From positions 1-11,539 of the forward strand of contig WKLE02003010.1 of the NCBI GenBank assembly GCA_014885115.2: 11,539 nucleotides of DNA. The letters are read 5' to 3'. The notes under the pieces are model-generated. The model was given only the letters and a program-made list of their open reading frames with translations, did no database searches and was not told the origin of the DNA. Of this stretch, positions 1 through 9,082 are shown one piece after another; the first letter of the stretch is position 1; every line of letters begins with the position of its first letter. The stretch comes from Asterionellopsis glacialis. Its lineage: Eukaryota; Bacillariophyta; Plagiogrammaphyceae; Rhaphoneidales; Asterionellopsidaceae. The translations under genes and the position numbers were made by a program.

Positions 1-1290
1 TCGAAACAAAAAAATTGAAATATTTTTGATGGAGCCTGAAAGGATTCTATTTGGTTATGTACCGGTACCATACATACAGTATGTACTAGGCTCTACGCAA
101 GATTCACGAAGCTAGTAATAACTCCGTGGAAAATTATCGATTATAATAACGGAGGAAATACACAGGCTTGCTAACAAATATCAATAAGCGCATTTCGCGA
201 AGCGGTAAAGTTGCTACCACGATGACAATTCAGTTGCCGTCTGCCATTCTGTCAATAATTTTGATGCATCAATTTCAGGAGTCTGTTTTCACCCCAGACA
301 TCCATACTGATCGAAAGCTTTTGATCTTTTTAGATATAACGAATATTGCCAGGAAGTATTAAATTTTTATGAAATTTCCAAAATGAAAATAACTATACCT
401 ACGGTATTCATTTTTGTTGGTGAACTCATTGTGAAGACTGGCAATAGACTACTCCTCATCATTGATTCTACCATCAAAGCTGCCGGTGAAGACATGTCAG
501 CTCTAGTAAGATTGTTTTCAACATGATGAGTACCCACTATGATGATGTTAAGGTTGAACAGGAATTTATCATGGATGAAACCATTGACAGTCGTATCAAT
601 GGAAAGCTCTCATTTCGAACCAGAACATCACGGTCAAGTATGGCTCGATGGTTGTATATGGCAGTTCGGAAGACAACCTTTCCGTTTCTAACTGGTGAGG
701 AGTCGGTATAGATGATCCGATCCGATCTGATTCAAGCTGTAGTGTATCATTTTTATAGATGTACTTCTTCACTTGCCGGATGACTGTTAGGTAGGGTGTT
801 TTGATGGTGCTTTAAGATTTTTGATTTCTCCCAGTTGTTGGTATCATAATATTCGTCAGGTATTTTCATTTATGGATATTACCGTACGATGAATTCAGCA
901 TTAGTTCTGGCTGCCCACGAGCTTGATTATGCATAGTTGGAAAGGTACAAAGACATGTTGCAAGGATTAATCGTGCTTGACGACAGAAGTAAATATATGT
1001 ATATATTTATATTTTCAAAAATAAATTATAACTTATAATAATGATGGGGTGATACATATATTTATTATGTAAAATAATAATGGATTCCATTGTTGTCTTG
1101 AAACTCTTTGTTTTGTCTTTTTGGTGTTTTATGTCACTTGTACGTTTTTGCTTTCTGGGTTTCAAAAACCTCATATTTCATCTTTCTTCCTCTTCCAACC
1201 ACCCCCCTGCCCTCTCTTCCATTCGAAAAACACACGCTACTCATTCTCCCATCCCTTTTCTTCATCCTTTAACTGGGTTCGTGACAAACA
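1..1290. other. Intergenic region, no supported gene
   Basis: I see no convincing gene here. Short open frames at 168-362 and 487-711 resemble no family I recognise. The first 90 bases hold the 10-bp palindrome GTACCGGTAC (59-68) and the inverted repeat TACATAC-A-GTATGTA (71-85). About 985-1080 is strongly AT-rich. About 1176-1270 is pyrimidine-rich on the plus strand, so it would be a purine-rich 3' untranslated region for the minus-strand gene ending at 1291. A decayed mobile element cannot be excluded. Confidence 0.5.
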
Positions 1291-3534
1291 TTACACTTCT
1301 TGCTCTAACCTTGTAAAGGTGGATGATTTCGTACTTCGTCGATCTTTACTGTTTGATCGATTCCTACTAGACGATCTTGATCGCGATGAGGATGTACGTC
1401 CTTGATGTGCTAAATCATACGATTGTGAATTATGTGGTGGTGGTGGATTCGTTGGTAATTTGTTGGACGATGTTGTACGGGGAACATTTTCACTCCGTGA
1501 ACGACGATAGGGCATTCTAGATGAATCAGGGTCATTCCCATTGGATCCACCACTACCCTGCGTACCACTCGTCGGTCCACTACCACCACAACTAAACGTG
1601 GATGCAATTGTTTTTGCCCCTTGGGCCAAGCCGCTACTCAAGGATGCCACAGATCCTGCTGTGGATTTCACAGTTTTATTGGTCCTTATGCTATCCAAGG
1701 ATATATCACGGAGTGATTCAGCAAAGTTCCCTAATCCACTACCCGTGCTTGATCCACGATCATTATCATTGGATGTGTCAGATGCATTCGCAGCAGCATT
1801 CGCTGCCATGGCTGCTAAATTAGCGCTACGTGCTTGATCCATGTATTGTTCACCTTTTTGTGTTTCCCTTAATTGTTGATATTTGCGTTTATAGGCTTCA
1901 CTTGTTTCCTGTGCACTGTTTAATTTTTCTTCCCATTCCTAAAAAAAGTAAAAAGAGTGTTTGTTCGAAGAGTCAAGAAAGAAAAAAGCAAAAACAAGAG
2001 TATTGCAATGATAAGAAAATACATTTTACAGATACGTGAAAGATTTTCCATCACTTTCAATTCTGGGATCATTCATTTCCTGATTCAGCAACTTAATCAA
2101 TCCATCAATCAATCAGTTAATCTTTCCCCGTCCTATCCTCCATGTTCAACTTACCGCTCTTGCCAACAAAAATTCACCTTTAAGTTTCCCTAAATTTTGT
2201 TCTAAACGCTCATTGGTTTTCGTGTTGGAGCGTTGTGCTTCACCCAAGGCATTCCAGAACCTTTCTGCCACAGATTGCAATGGTGTATTATCATAAATAG
2301 GTGCATTCAATACTTCTTTCATTTCTTCCACCAAGGATGCCAATGCCTCCTCACTGGACTGTACCACACCCGCTTGATGGTTGGCACCTCCCCTTAAACT
2401 GGGGTAATCCTTGGGTTTATCCAATACACAATCACCTCGTTTGCTGACATCAACAGGTTGTCTTTGCAATTGTGTAGCCCGGAGTCCCGATCGCAAGACA
2501 TCGTCCATGGCATACCGCAAAATGGCACACGCACGGTCAGCACTCATGGATTCGGCACGTGCAATACTTAATTGCAACCGTCCACGGTGATCACTATCGA
2601 CAGGTAACAATGCCGAAGCTGACTGACATGCAGCTTCGTACAACTGATAACACTCTGCATAATTATCTGCATCGCGTAAGGGTGCACCATTACGGATGGC
2701 TTCATTCAACACATCCTTGACATCTTGATCAATAAATTCATCATGGCGATTGGGATTGTTATTCGCTGCATTGGTACCACCAGCATTGGGGCTCGCACCT
2801 GCGACGGGAGATGCCAATCCGCCAGCCAACAAGTTATCGACATCTACCGCGTCACCATTGACGGCTGCGGCAGCTTGTTTTCGTAATTCCGTCATTTCTT
2901 CTTCACGTCGAGAGGCTTCAAAGGCTGCACCTTCCATATGAGCTGCCTCAACGACATGTTGAAATAATTTTTGGACATCTGCAAAGGCGTCAATAATGGC
3001 TTCACCCATGACATCGTATCCAGAATCATAATGTTCCATTAAACGTTCGGCTATCGCCAACAACCCATCTTCATGACCACTCAGCGCATCTACTAATAAT
3101 TCAGGTGTTACTACCGCATCACCTTGTTGCTGCTGTGATTCTTCTGCAGGAGACGCTTGCTGCTGTAATTGCCGTTGCTTACTGTTACTCCGAGGTGATT
3201 TGGTACTTCTATTGTTTGTAGAATTGGAAGATCGGGGTGTATGGGATGGTGCAGGATGATCGGCTCTTACCGATGCCATGGCACGTTCACGTGTGGCAGG
3301 ACGATTTCCGCGATCGGCACCAGCACCACGTCCGGACGATGGAGAACGAGCTGCCGTCGTACCCGAGGTTGGTGTCCCTTGAGAGGGTGGTGGATCTTCT
3401 CCATTTTCCATCTTTCGACTGTACGCACGGGCACGTTCCAGAACAGAAGACCGCGAGGCGGACCTTGTAGATTTTTGAGACGCAGTCGATCTTGTTTCAC
3501 CGTAATCACCACCGTTGTCCATTGCAGTTACCAT
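1291..3534 (-). CDS. Two-exon gene for an unknown coiled-coil protein with an RS-rich tail
   Basis: The spliced product is 675 residues: exon 1 is 3534-2155 (460 codons) and exon 2 is 1938-1291 (215 codons plus TAA). Residues 1-140 are low-complexity Ser/Arg/Gln, including QQQ and QQQQ runs. Residues 142-225 form an Ala/Glu-rich helical block. Residues 269-345 contain a motif with G283-A-P-L then C295-Y-x-x-Y299. It resembles a 'GAPxY...CYxxY' motif I recall from unannotated protist proteins, but I cannot name the family. Residues 392-505 look like a coiled coil that runs across the exon junction. The tail (600-665) has SR/RS dipeptides like those of splicing or nuclear-speckle proteins, but I see no RNA-binding domain. 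The ATG at 3522 (codon 5) has better context (G at -3 and +4) than the first ATG (C at -3), so the protein may start four residues later. Function is unknown. Gene structure is well supported. Confidence 0.8.
1939..2154 (-). other. Spliceosomal intron, 216 bp, phase 0
   Basis: The donor reads GCG|GTAAGT on the minus strand (GT at 2154-2153). The acceptor is a T-rich tract ending in AG (1940-1939) before GAATGGGAA. Reading through gives a stop two codons into the intron. Splicing joins two long open frames without a frame change and continues the coiled coil. The intron carries an ATCA-type quasi-tandem stretch near 2095-2122. Confidence 0.85.
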
Positions 3535-3630
3535 TGGTTTCTTATTGATTTAGAAACAGGGAGTTGGAGAGAATTGAGGAGAACTTAAATTATTGCGGTT
3601 CAATAGACCGTATTATCTTTTCTTTCCACC

Positions 3631-3660
3631 AATGCAATGCAATGTGATGTGATCTGATGC
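3631..3660. repeat. Six 5-bp quasi-tandem units
   Basis: The plus strand reads as consecutive 5-mers AATGC, AATGC, AATGT, GATGT, GATCT, GATGC. It lies about 100 bp upstream of the RS-tailed gene's start, in its likely promoter or 5' leader. It may be a degenerate microsatellite. Confidence 0.5.
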
Positions 3661-3925
3661 AGATGCGTTTATTGTGGAAGATTTCTGTACAACAATGCGA
3701 TGCCTCCTAATCTCTTATGCACGCACTATTGTCAAACTACACGCGTTTGAGCAATTGCAATGAATACTAACAACTGACGACTGTCTGTTGGTCAAGAAAG
3801 TTTATTCTTGTTGCAAATAGTCTAGTCTTTCAAGCGTTTAGAGAGATTTTTTTGTAGCATATGCATCAAGTAACAAAGATGTGAGAGCTCGACTCACTAC
3901 CAGGCAGTAGAACTCTAGAGTCGCC

Positions 3926-4045
3926 TATCTGGTACCAGGAGGTATGACCACCTGGTACGGTACAGGTAGAAAAAGGAAGCAAAACCACAAACGCAGCACC
4001 TACAGGAGTCCCGGTAGGACCTACTGTACCTGGTAGGACCCTACC
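3926..4045. repeat. Cluster of TACCTGGTA-like words with short palindromes
   Basis: The 9-mer TACCTGGTA occurs at 4027-4035, with one-base variants TATCTGGTA at 3926-3934 and CACCTGGTA at 3949-3957. Short inverted repeats sit among them: CTGGTACCAG (3929-3938), GTAGG-A-CCTAC (4014-4024) and GGTAGG-AC-CCTACC (4032-4045). The same 9-mer is tandemly repeated near 11.44 kb. Confidence 0.5.
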
Positions 4046-4976
4046 GGCGCGAGTAATAGGATACCACAGAAAAAGCAAGGATGCACACTGCCTGCCTCAA
4101 CCTCTCTCCAGACCAGACTCAAAAAACAAAAACAAAGATGGAACGCAAATAACACACGAAAGAGAAAAAAACCAAGGTCGCCAATAGTCTAGTACAAAAT
4201 TAACGTAAAAATCAACTGGAACCAAAAGGTAGCCGTTGACTGTCGAATCATCGCCCTTTTACACACACGTCGCAACGGCAATACCTCACCGTAGATTCCA
4301 TGTATACGGGACTGCTTACTTAAGCGTGGGTCGTATCAATCCAACGCCTGCCCAATTCATTTTCTCATTATAATTTATACGTTTTATATATATATATTCA
4401 CAAGTTGAGACTGATCCAACTCCTCCCTATAATTTTTTTTACATTAATGAATAGGTCTAATCCATAAGCTTTTGAAGTTACATAGAGACTCTATCTGTCC
4501 GGCTCGCTCATTTTTTCTAATGCATAAAACATGTCTTTCGAAGTAGTCATCACATCACATTTTTACGGACAAGACAGAGTGACAATCTCAATACTGTCTG
4601 TGTATGGATTAAGGATACGGAGATTACAAAAAAGGTCTCTCTAGAGAGGAAGATCCATTCTTCAGTCAGTCCCTAACCTGAAAGAAAGCAGAATGATTTC
4701 TTTCAATCAAAAAGGATTCGTAAGACCTGGGGATTCTTTTCAAAGCAAAAGGGTTATAAGTTTCAACACACAATTTTAACTATGGCCATTGGCGTAAATG
4801 AAAAGCATTTGGTTCAATTTTTAGTCATCTCTTACACTCATAATATATAATGAAAGGCTCAGATATTTCATTTTTTTTAGTCATCATCATGTATATAGTT
4901 CGAAATGTGTGCGTGGCCTAAAAAGCAGATGAGTTTTATGTAATTTCAAAAATTATGGAACTTGTATACAAACTAA

Positions 4977-5498
4977 CTATACGATTGTTACAGTAACAGC
5001 CCGCATGTCAACAGGAGGTGGACTCTCTGGTGCAAGATGATCACGTAAACCCAGTGATCGTCCCAGAGAGTCCTCGGTCATGCAAAAATACACTGTGAGA
5101 ATGGACCCCAACAAGGTGGTGAACAATCCAAAACAACCTGAAAATGCCAAATCCTCTTTGACATAAACCAATGTTTCAGGTCCAAGGGATGGATTTTTGG
5201 GATTGTACACAACTACAATATCATCCGTTCCAATACAACAAAATGCTCCATGATTGGAGTCGGATCGAAATGTAATCTCTTGGTGGTTGTCATCATTGGT
5301 TTGAAAGGTAATTACAGGAAGTTCGGAAGTCCCACTTCTTCCTCGCGGAACCTTGACATAGTCCACAATCGTTCCAGTAGTTCTCTCCCAACCCATTTTT
5401 TGTAAATCTATGCAAAATGCACTAATGCAATAGATCCAAATCACGAGAAATGTTCCAAAGAAGCATCTCAAATCACTGGTTTTGCATTCTTGTGTCAT
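4977..5498 (-). CDS. DUF3592-type small membrane protein
   Basis: The product is 173 residues. A hydrophobic helix (about 11-30) is followed by a soluble stretch (31-115), a second hydrophobic segment (about 118-139), and a short polar tail with a Pro-rich SPPPV. The soluble part has hallmarks of DUF3592: W37 with T-x-G-T-I (41-44), a P61-V-I-T-F strand, a later Tyr-Asn-Pro (98-100), and a second Pro shortly after (N102-P103). Family members are usually small membrane proteins of unknown function, with the domain between two transmembrane helices, as here. The ATG has A at -3 (ACCATGA), which supports this start. No intron is needed. The region between the helices probably faces one side of a membrane, but which membrane cannot be told. 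The family call is by motif recognition only. Confidence 0.7.
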   Translation of the reverse strand: MTQECKTSDLRCFFGTFLVIWIYCISAFCIDLQKMGWERTTGTIVDYVKVPRGRSGTSELPVITFQTNDDNHQEITFRSDSNHGAFCCIGTDDIVVVYNPKNPSLGPETLVYVKEDLAFSGCFGLFTTLLGSILTVYFCMTEDSLGRSLGLRDHLAPESPPPVDMRAVTVTIV

Positions 5499-5743
5499 GG
5501 TCCTTTTTTTGGGGGCTGTTTTGCAATCTCGCTGTAAACCGATTTTGAGAACAATATCTCATTTTTTTCCAGCGGTAGCCAGATTTCGGCGCAGTTTGCG
5601 CAAATTTGAATGTTCCTATCTTGCCACATGTACCATGTTTGGGTAGACCTACAGTGCTTGCCATGATGATACGACAAACATCAGTCGTGAATAGGACAAT
5701 TACGGCGATCGGGTTCCCATTTCAGCGTTGAGTGAAATATTCT

Positions 5744-5932
5744 ATGTATCATAAGAGCAAATGTGGGAGATTGCATTATGGAAGTGACACCGAGGACAAC
5801 AGAAATGTACCCACCTTCGCAAATTTATTTTGGTGGTTAGATAATGTACGTAAATCAAGAAAAAAAATGACGCCTGGAGGGAAGGAATTCTTCAAGAAAC
5901 TTGATTCCTGGTGGTCATTACAAACAAAATGA
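5744..5932 (+). pseudogene. Orphan helicase-associated (HA)-domain-like fragment
   Basis: This frame encodes 62 residues from an ATG, with an in-frame TGA at 5729-5731. It contains N21-V-P, then W30-W-L-D-N-V-R36, a basic R-K-S-R-K-K patch, and L53-D-S-W-W-S. The order matches the helicase-associated domain (an 'NVP' start, then 'W-V/L-x-N-x-R', a basic patch, and a final 'L...W-x-W'), which is common in tandem in diatom proteins. Intact genes normally carry several such domains; here there is one, with a shortened spacer after NVP. No helicase or second HA unit is visible within reach. It is most likely a relic of a larger gene, or less likely a small functional gene or last exon. The family call is tentative. 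Confidence 0.4.
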
Positions 5933-6347
5933 GGTTTAATAGGTTAGAACAATTGAAACTAAGTTATGGTGATTGTCAAGTCCCACAAAAGTTTTAAAAG
6001 TGCACTTAGTACATGGGGACAACGACTACAAAGGAAACACTAAGAATAATTTCCATGATACCAAGACATTGGATGTTGATAATAATCATCTTATTCTTTG
6101 ATGGATGCGTTCAACTAGATTACTGGTGATAACCATTGTGATACAGGTCTTCCGTGTGTGTTGATGATATCACGTTTCCCGTGTTAAAAGGTTCGCTTGA
6201 TAATGTTTCTTTTTGTTGCTCGTGTGGAAATTGTTACACTTGGCGCGAATGTGCTTGTGCCTCTTCTACTTCCTAAAACCTTTGGTGATTACTGTTCTTG
6301 AAAAAGCAGACTCATTTTTCCAATCAATTGATTATTAATTCACTTTT
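5933..6347. other. Convergent intergenic region
   Basis: This is the space between the HA-like fragment (plus) and the 3' end of the GH18 gene (minus). It would contain the 3' untranslated sequence of the GH18 transcript. I see no gene and no clear polyadenylation signal. A short Cys-rich frame around 6191-6275 has no start codon support. Confidence 0.5.
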
Positions 6348-7652
6348 TCATAACTCCTCTTTACAAAAACGACTTCCACGATTATCATTGCTCCCATCGT
6401 TTTTTTCTTTCGGTAATGCTTTTGTAATAGCGGCCAATAAAGATGATTCAGATCCATCTGGGCATGTTACAACATGTGTTTGTTCATGACGTGTAACTTG
6501 TTCTATACGGCAATCTTGTCCTGCTTCCCATATCATAACACCACCCAATCCGTGTTCCAGAGCATACTTTGTTTTTTCAGAAATAGTGGTTAGACCATTA
6601 AAAGCCAAACTCATCTGGCGGCGTTGTTGCTGTATATTTGTGTTCACCTTGACTTGATCCACATTTGGATCAAGTGGATGATGCTGTTGTACAATATCTT
6701 CATAGGTAACCCAGTCACCACTTTCAACATATCGCCCATAAAATGGTAATCCTAATGTAACCTTCTCTACAGGTAATTGTGATTCTTCAGCTTGATGCAC
6801 AGTTTGTTTACCAAATTCCAAACTAGAATGATGATTCCCATTTTGATCGTAACTCATAGAATGCATATAATCAACAACGTCGGAAATTCCATATTGAAAC
6901 AAAAGCTGCTCCTGTCGTGTATCTGGATAATATGCCATTGTAATAGTTGACAATACATGGACTTGCTCATCATCCTTATTGTGATTATGACTGAGATTGT
7001 TCTTGTTGTTGTATTGATAAAACGCGTGTCGTGTTTCTGTGACAAGTTTAGCTAATCCTTCATAATCTGCTTTAATTTGTGATTTACTTTGATATCCATG
7101 TCCCATGATATATCCTGGGTATTCCCAATTATAATCAACACCGTGAAATTTATAAGTATCACACAATTGAATTAAATGTTGCACAAAGTTACTTCGTGCC
7201 TTGGAAGATCGTACCATTTGTGAAAATCCATTGGAACGTCCATTTCCACCAAAACAAATCAATATTTGACAATTTGATACACCTTCTCTGGAAGCATCAT
7301 GGATTTCTTCTAAGATATCCAAGGATGGAAGTCGATCCAAAGCTACAATCCTACCATCTGACGTTGGTTCTAACGAAAATAATATTAAATGTGTCAAATG
7401 TGTTGTCAAAGTTTTGTAATTAGCACCTTCGTATCTCCATTCAGGAAGATATCCGAATACCGTAAAGTTCGAATGATTTGCATCCTTATTGAGATTTGAC
7501 AAAGTACTTTCTGCGTCTTTTGATGTATAGTGTTCCGATGACACCACACTAGATTCAACATCAGCAGCAGCAGCAACAACAAAGAACAAAAACACCAGCA
7601 CAGAAAGAACCGCATTGTTGTTCTTTGCAGTGATCATAGCGGGTTGAATCAT
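6348..7652 (-). CDS. GH18 chitinase-like protein with signal peptide and C-terminal KEEL
   Basis: GH18 enzymes cleave beta-1,4-linked N-acetylglucosamine polymers or related glycans by substrate-assisted catalysis; some members only bind sugar. I start at the ATG at 7652 (A at -3), giving 434 residues; the frame is open further upstream, but the only start there is a TTG. A hydrophobic stretch (14-30) ending in AAAA is a likely signal peptide. GH18 landmarks in order are G67-Y-L-P-E-W, F134-G-G, the active-site segment H170-G-V-D-Y-N-W-E177, M239-A-Y-Y, M266-S-Y-D269, L300-G-L-P-F-Y-G-R, and G370-G-V-M-I-W-E. The acid Glu177 is kept, but the DxxDxDxE consensus reads HxxDxNxE. N-glycosylation sequons lie at N59, N62 and N219. 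The last four residues, KEEL, fit the ER-retention pattern. It is probably an ER-resident glycan-processing or chitinase-like protein. The substrate is unknown. Confidence 0.85.
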   Translation of the reverse strand: MIQPAMITAKNNNAVLSVLVFLFFVVAAAADVESSVVSSEHYTSKDAESTLSNLNKDANHSNFTVFGYLPEWRYEGANYKTLTTHLTHLILFSLEPTSDGRIVALDRLPSLDILEEIHDASREGVSNCQILICFGGNGRSNGFSQMVRSSKARSNFVQHLIQLCDTYKFHGVDYNWEYPGYIMGHGYQSKSQIKADYEGLAKLVTETRHAFYQYNNKNNLSHNHNKDDEQVHVLSTITMAYYPDTRQEQLLFQYGISDVVDYMHSMSYDQNGNHHSSLEFGKQTVHQAEESQLPVEKVTLGLPFYGRYVESGDWVTYEDIVQQHHPLDPNVDQVKVNTNIQQQRRQMSLAFNGLTTISEKTKYALEHGLGGVMIWEAGQDCRIEQVTRHEQTHVVTCPDGSESSLLAAITKALPKEKNDGSNDNRGSRFCKEEL

Positions 7653-8437
7653 TTTGATGAATTCAAAAAGAATGCGTGTTTTCCGATCATACAACTCTTT
7701 TCTACATCATCGTCGCTGTGGGGATCTGATGTCTCATGTCTTTCATCTTGGTGTTTCTTGTGTAAATCTTTTTTCGGAAGAACAAAAATGGTTGCATCTC
7801 GGACCAGCCTTCGACCGCATATCTCTGCGGTAGCACATAAGCTCAGATGAGGAGTGAGGAGAGTTTGTCAGACTTCAATTTTTGACCTCACAGCGTCATC
7901 AGTCACTTGTTGTGTGGGCTCATCACCCGAGAAGATTATTTTTTGTAATATTCGAAGAAGTGACCTATCGTACTACGGTACTAAATCTACCATAAAGTTC
8001 AATAGACATGACTATGACGTCAGGGGACAGAATTCAATCTCAAGAATTTCAAAATTTTGAAAGAATTTGACACCGACGTGTCCATGAACAGACAGCAAAA
8101 TGTCAGTTACAACCAATCAAATCGCAGAACACTTGCCCCAGGGCCAGGCCAAAAATACCTCTTCTCAAACGCATTGTTTGGAACATTTGGCATGCATATG
8201 ATGTATCAATACTGTCTATGCGGAACGAATGAATGACGACCCGTCTACATGTACGAGAAAAGAACAAAAATGTACAGTACGTAACTTTTCGAGAAAAAAA
8301 GGAGACATCAATCCTATCACAGTTAAATAATGTAGTAAATAGCGCGGTGCCTTGCGAGACAGAACAAAGCAGGCATCAACAAAGAAAGATACACATAGTA
8401 TCTAACACGAAATTCTATAGATAGTAGACAGTAGACC
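7653..8437. other. Divergent promoter region between the GH18 and DUF4116 genes
   Basis: About 785 bases separate two divergent starts, so both promoters should lie here. It contains a full TGACGTCA site (8015-8022), an imperfect GACAC-cgac-GTGTC inverted repeat (8069-8082) and a CCAAT pentamer near 8114. No coding region is supported; short open frames on the plus strand resemble nothing I recognise. Confidence 0.5.
8015..8022. promoter_or_regulatory. CRE-type palindrome TGACGTCA (candidate bZIP site)
   Basis: This is a perfect 8-bp palindrome identical to the cAMP-response element bound by bZIP factors. TGACGT-core elements are known to mediate CO2/cAMP responses of carbonic anhydrase genes in the diatom Phaeodactylum. 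Here it lies about 415 bp upstream of the DUF4116 gene and about 365 bp upstream of the GH18 gene. A single 8-mer can arise by chance, so its role is inferred. Confidence 0.35.
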
Positions 8438-9082
8438 ATGGCAGCGATTTTTAGACACCAACAGGCTGCTGCTGCACCTGCTATGCCACCTGTATTGTTG
8501 GGCGGTTTTCATCACGATCAACAAGAAAATGCCATTCGCCGCGATTGGCGACTTTTGAAATTTGCTGCAAGGTTTCGCGAAAATCGAGCCATCGTCGAGG
8601 CAGCAGTTGTACAAAATGGACGTGCATTATACTATGCGTCCGAAGAACTTCAAAATGATAAAGAGATTGTTCTTGCAGCTGTCACACAGTGTGGTCGTGC
8701 GTTGCAAAATGCATCTCGAGAATTACAGAATGATGTCGATGTTGTTGTGGCAGCTGTGACACAAAATGGAAAGGCACTTCAATATGCCTCAAAAGAGTTA
8801 AAAGATCACCGTGATGTTGTATTCGTAGCTGTATCATCTCGACAAGGTGGTGGTGATCGTGCACTCAAGTTTGCATCAGACCGTTTACAACATGATTTAG
8901 ATATTTGTTTCCAAGCCAAACTTACTGATATGAGAGGAAAAAATATGTTGGTTCTCGATACCAATGATATTCCGCAAGGACTTTGGGCGCATGTACTAGC
9001 CAAAGGTAGCTACGATCCAACATACCTTTATTATTATCTAACCTACAAGCCATACATGCTTCATTCTTGGAAGAAACCTTGA
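8438..9082 (+). CDS. DUF4116-repeat protein
   Basis: The product is 214 residues. The ATG has strong context (A at -3, G at +4). An Ala-rich N-terminus (1-30) is followed by a divergent first repeat (about 35-59), then units starting at N60, C85 and N110, and a last one at about 139-161. Each unit is 25 residues in the pattern 'N-G-R-A-L-x-Y-A-S-x-E-L-x-N-D', then a hydrophobic 'V-V-x-A-A-V-T-Q'. This is the DUF4116 repeat, which pairs two short helices and often appears in tandem in protists and algae. The C-terminal part (162-214) is not repeat: 'L-W-A-H-V-L' then a Tyr-rich stretch (Y192 to Y206), resembling the tail of other diatom proteins of this kind. There is no signal peptide or membrane segment. 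The repeats suggest a protein-binding scaffold, but no molecular function is known. Confidence 0.85.
   Translation: MAAIFRHQQAAAAPAMPPVLLGGFHHDQQENAIRRDWRLLKFAARFRENRAIVEAAVVQNGRALYYASEELQNDKEIVLAAVTQCGRALQNASRELQNDVDVVVAAVTQNGKALQYASKELKDHRDVVFVAVSSRQGGGDRALKFASDRLQHDLDICFQAKLTDMRGKNMLVLDTNDIPQGLWAHVLAKGSYDPTYLYYYLTYKPYMLHSWKKP

Larger units (their letters stand above)
3535..4976. other. Intergenic region upstream of the RS-tailed gene
   Basis: No gene is supported in this 1.4 kb. It holds a 5-bp quasi-tandem stretch (3631-3660), a cluster of CCTGGTA/CTACC words (about 3926-4045), a TA dinucleotide run (about 4385-4397), the 12-bp palindrome CTCTCTAGAGAG (4637-4648), and an inverted repeat GAAAGAAA/TTTCTTTC with a 9-nt spacer (4680-4704). 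The part near 3535 should contain the promoter and 5' leader of the minus-strand gene. The part near 4976 should hold the 3' end of the DUF3592 gene. Confidence 0.5.

Noticed and set aside
487..711. Possible protein in two overlapping frames, one reading N-I-T-V-K-Y-G-S-M-V-V-Y-G like a beta-helix strand pattern
   Set aside because: Too short, flanked by stops in each frame, and no second repeat unit or start context supports it.
4680..4704. Inverted repeat GAAAGAAA/TTTCTTTC as a possible structured RNA or terminator
   Set aside because: A purine/pyrimidine-rich hairpin of 8 bp in AT-rich eukaryotic DNA is easily found by chance, and no adjacent RNA gene was seen.
5473..5677. Minus-strand open frames upstream of the DUF3592 gene that could be a 5' exon
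   Set aside because: They end in stops and have no family resemblance. The DUF3592 frame already has its own ATG in good context.
6191..6275. Cys-rich stretch of about 28 codons (six Cys)
   Set aside because: No start codon or signal peptide, a short frame closed by a stop, and no recognisable Cys spacing. It is likely 3' untranslated sequence.
7653..7694. N-terminal extension of the GH18 frame by 14 codons
   Set aside because: The first codon of that extension is TTG, and the ATG at 7652 with A at -3 places the signal peptide correctly near the N-terminus.
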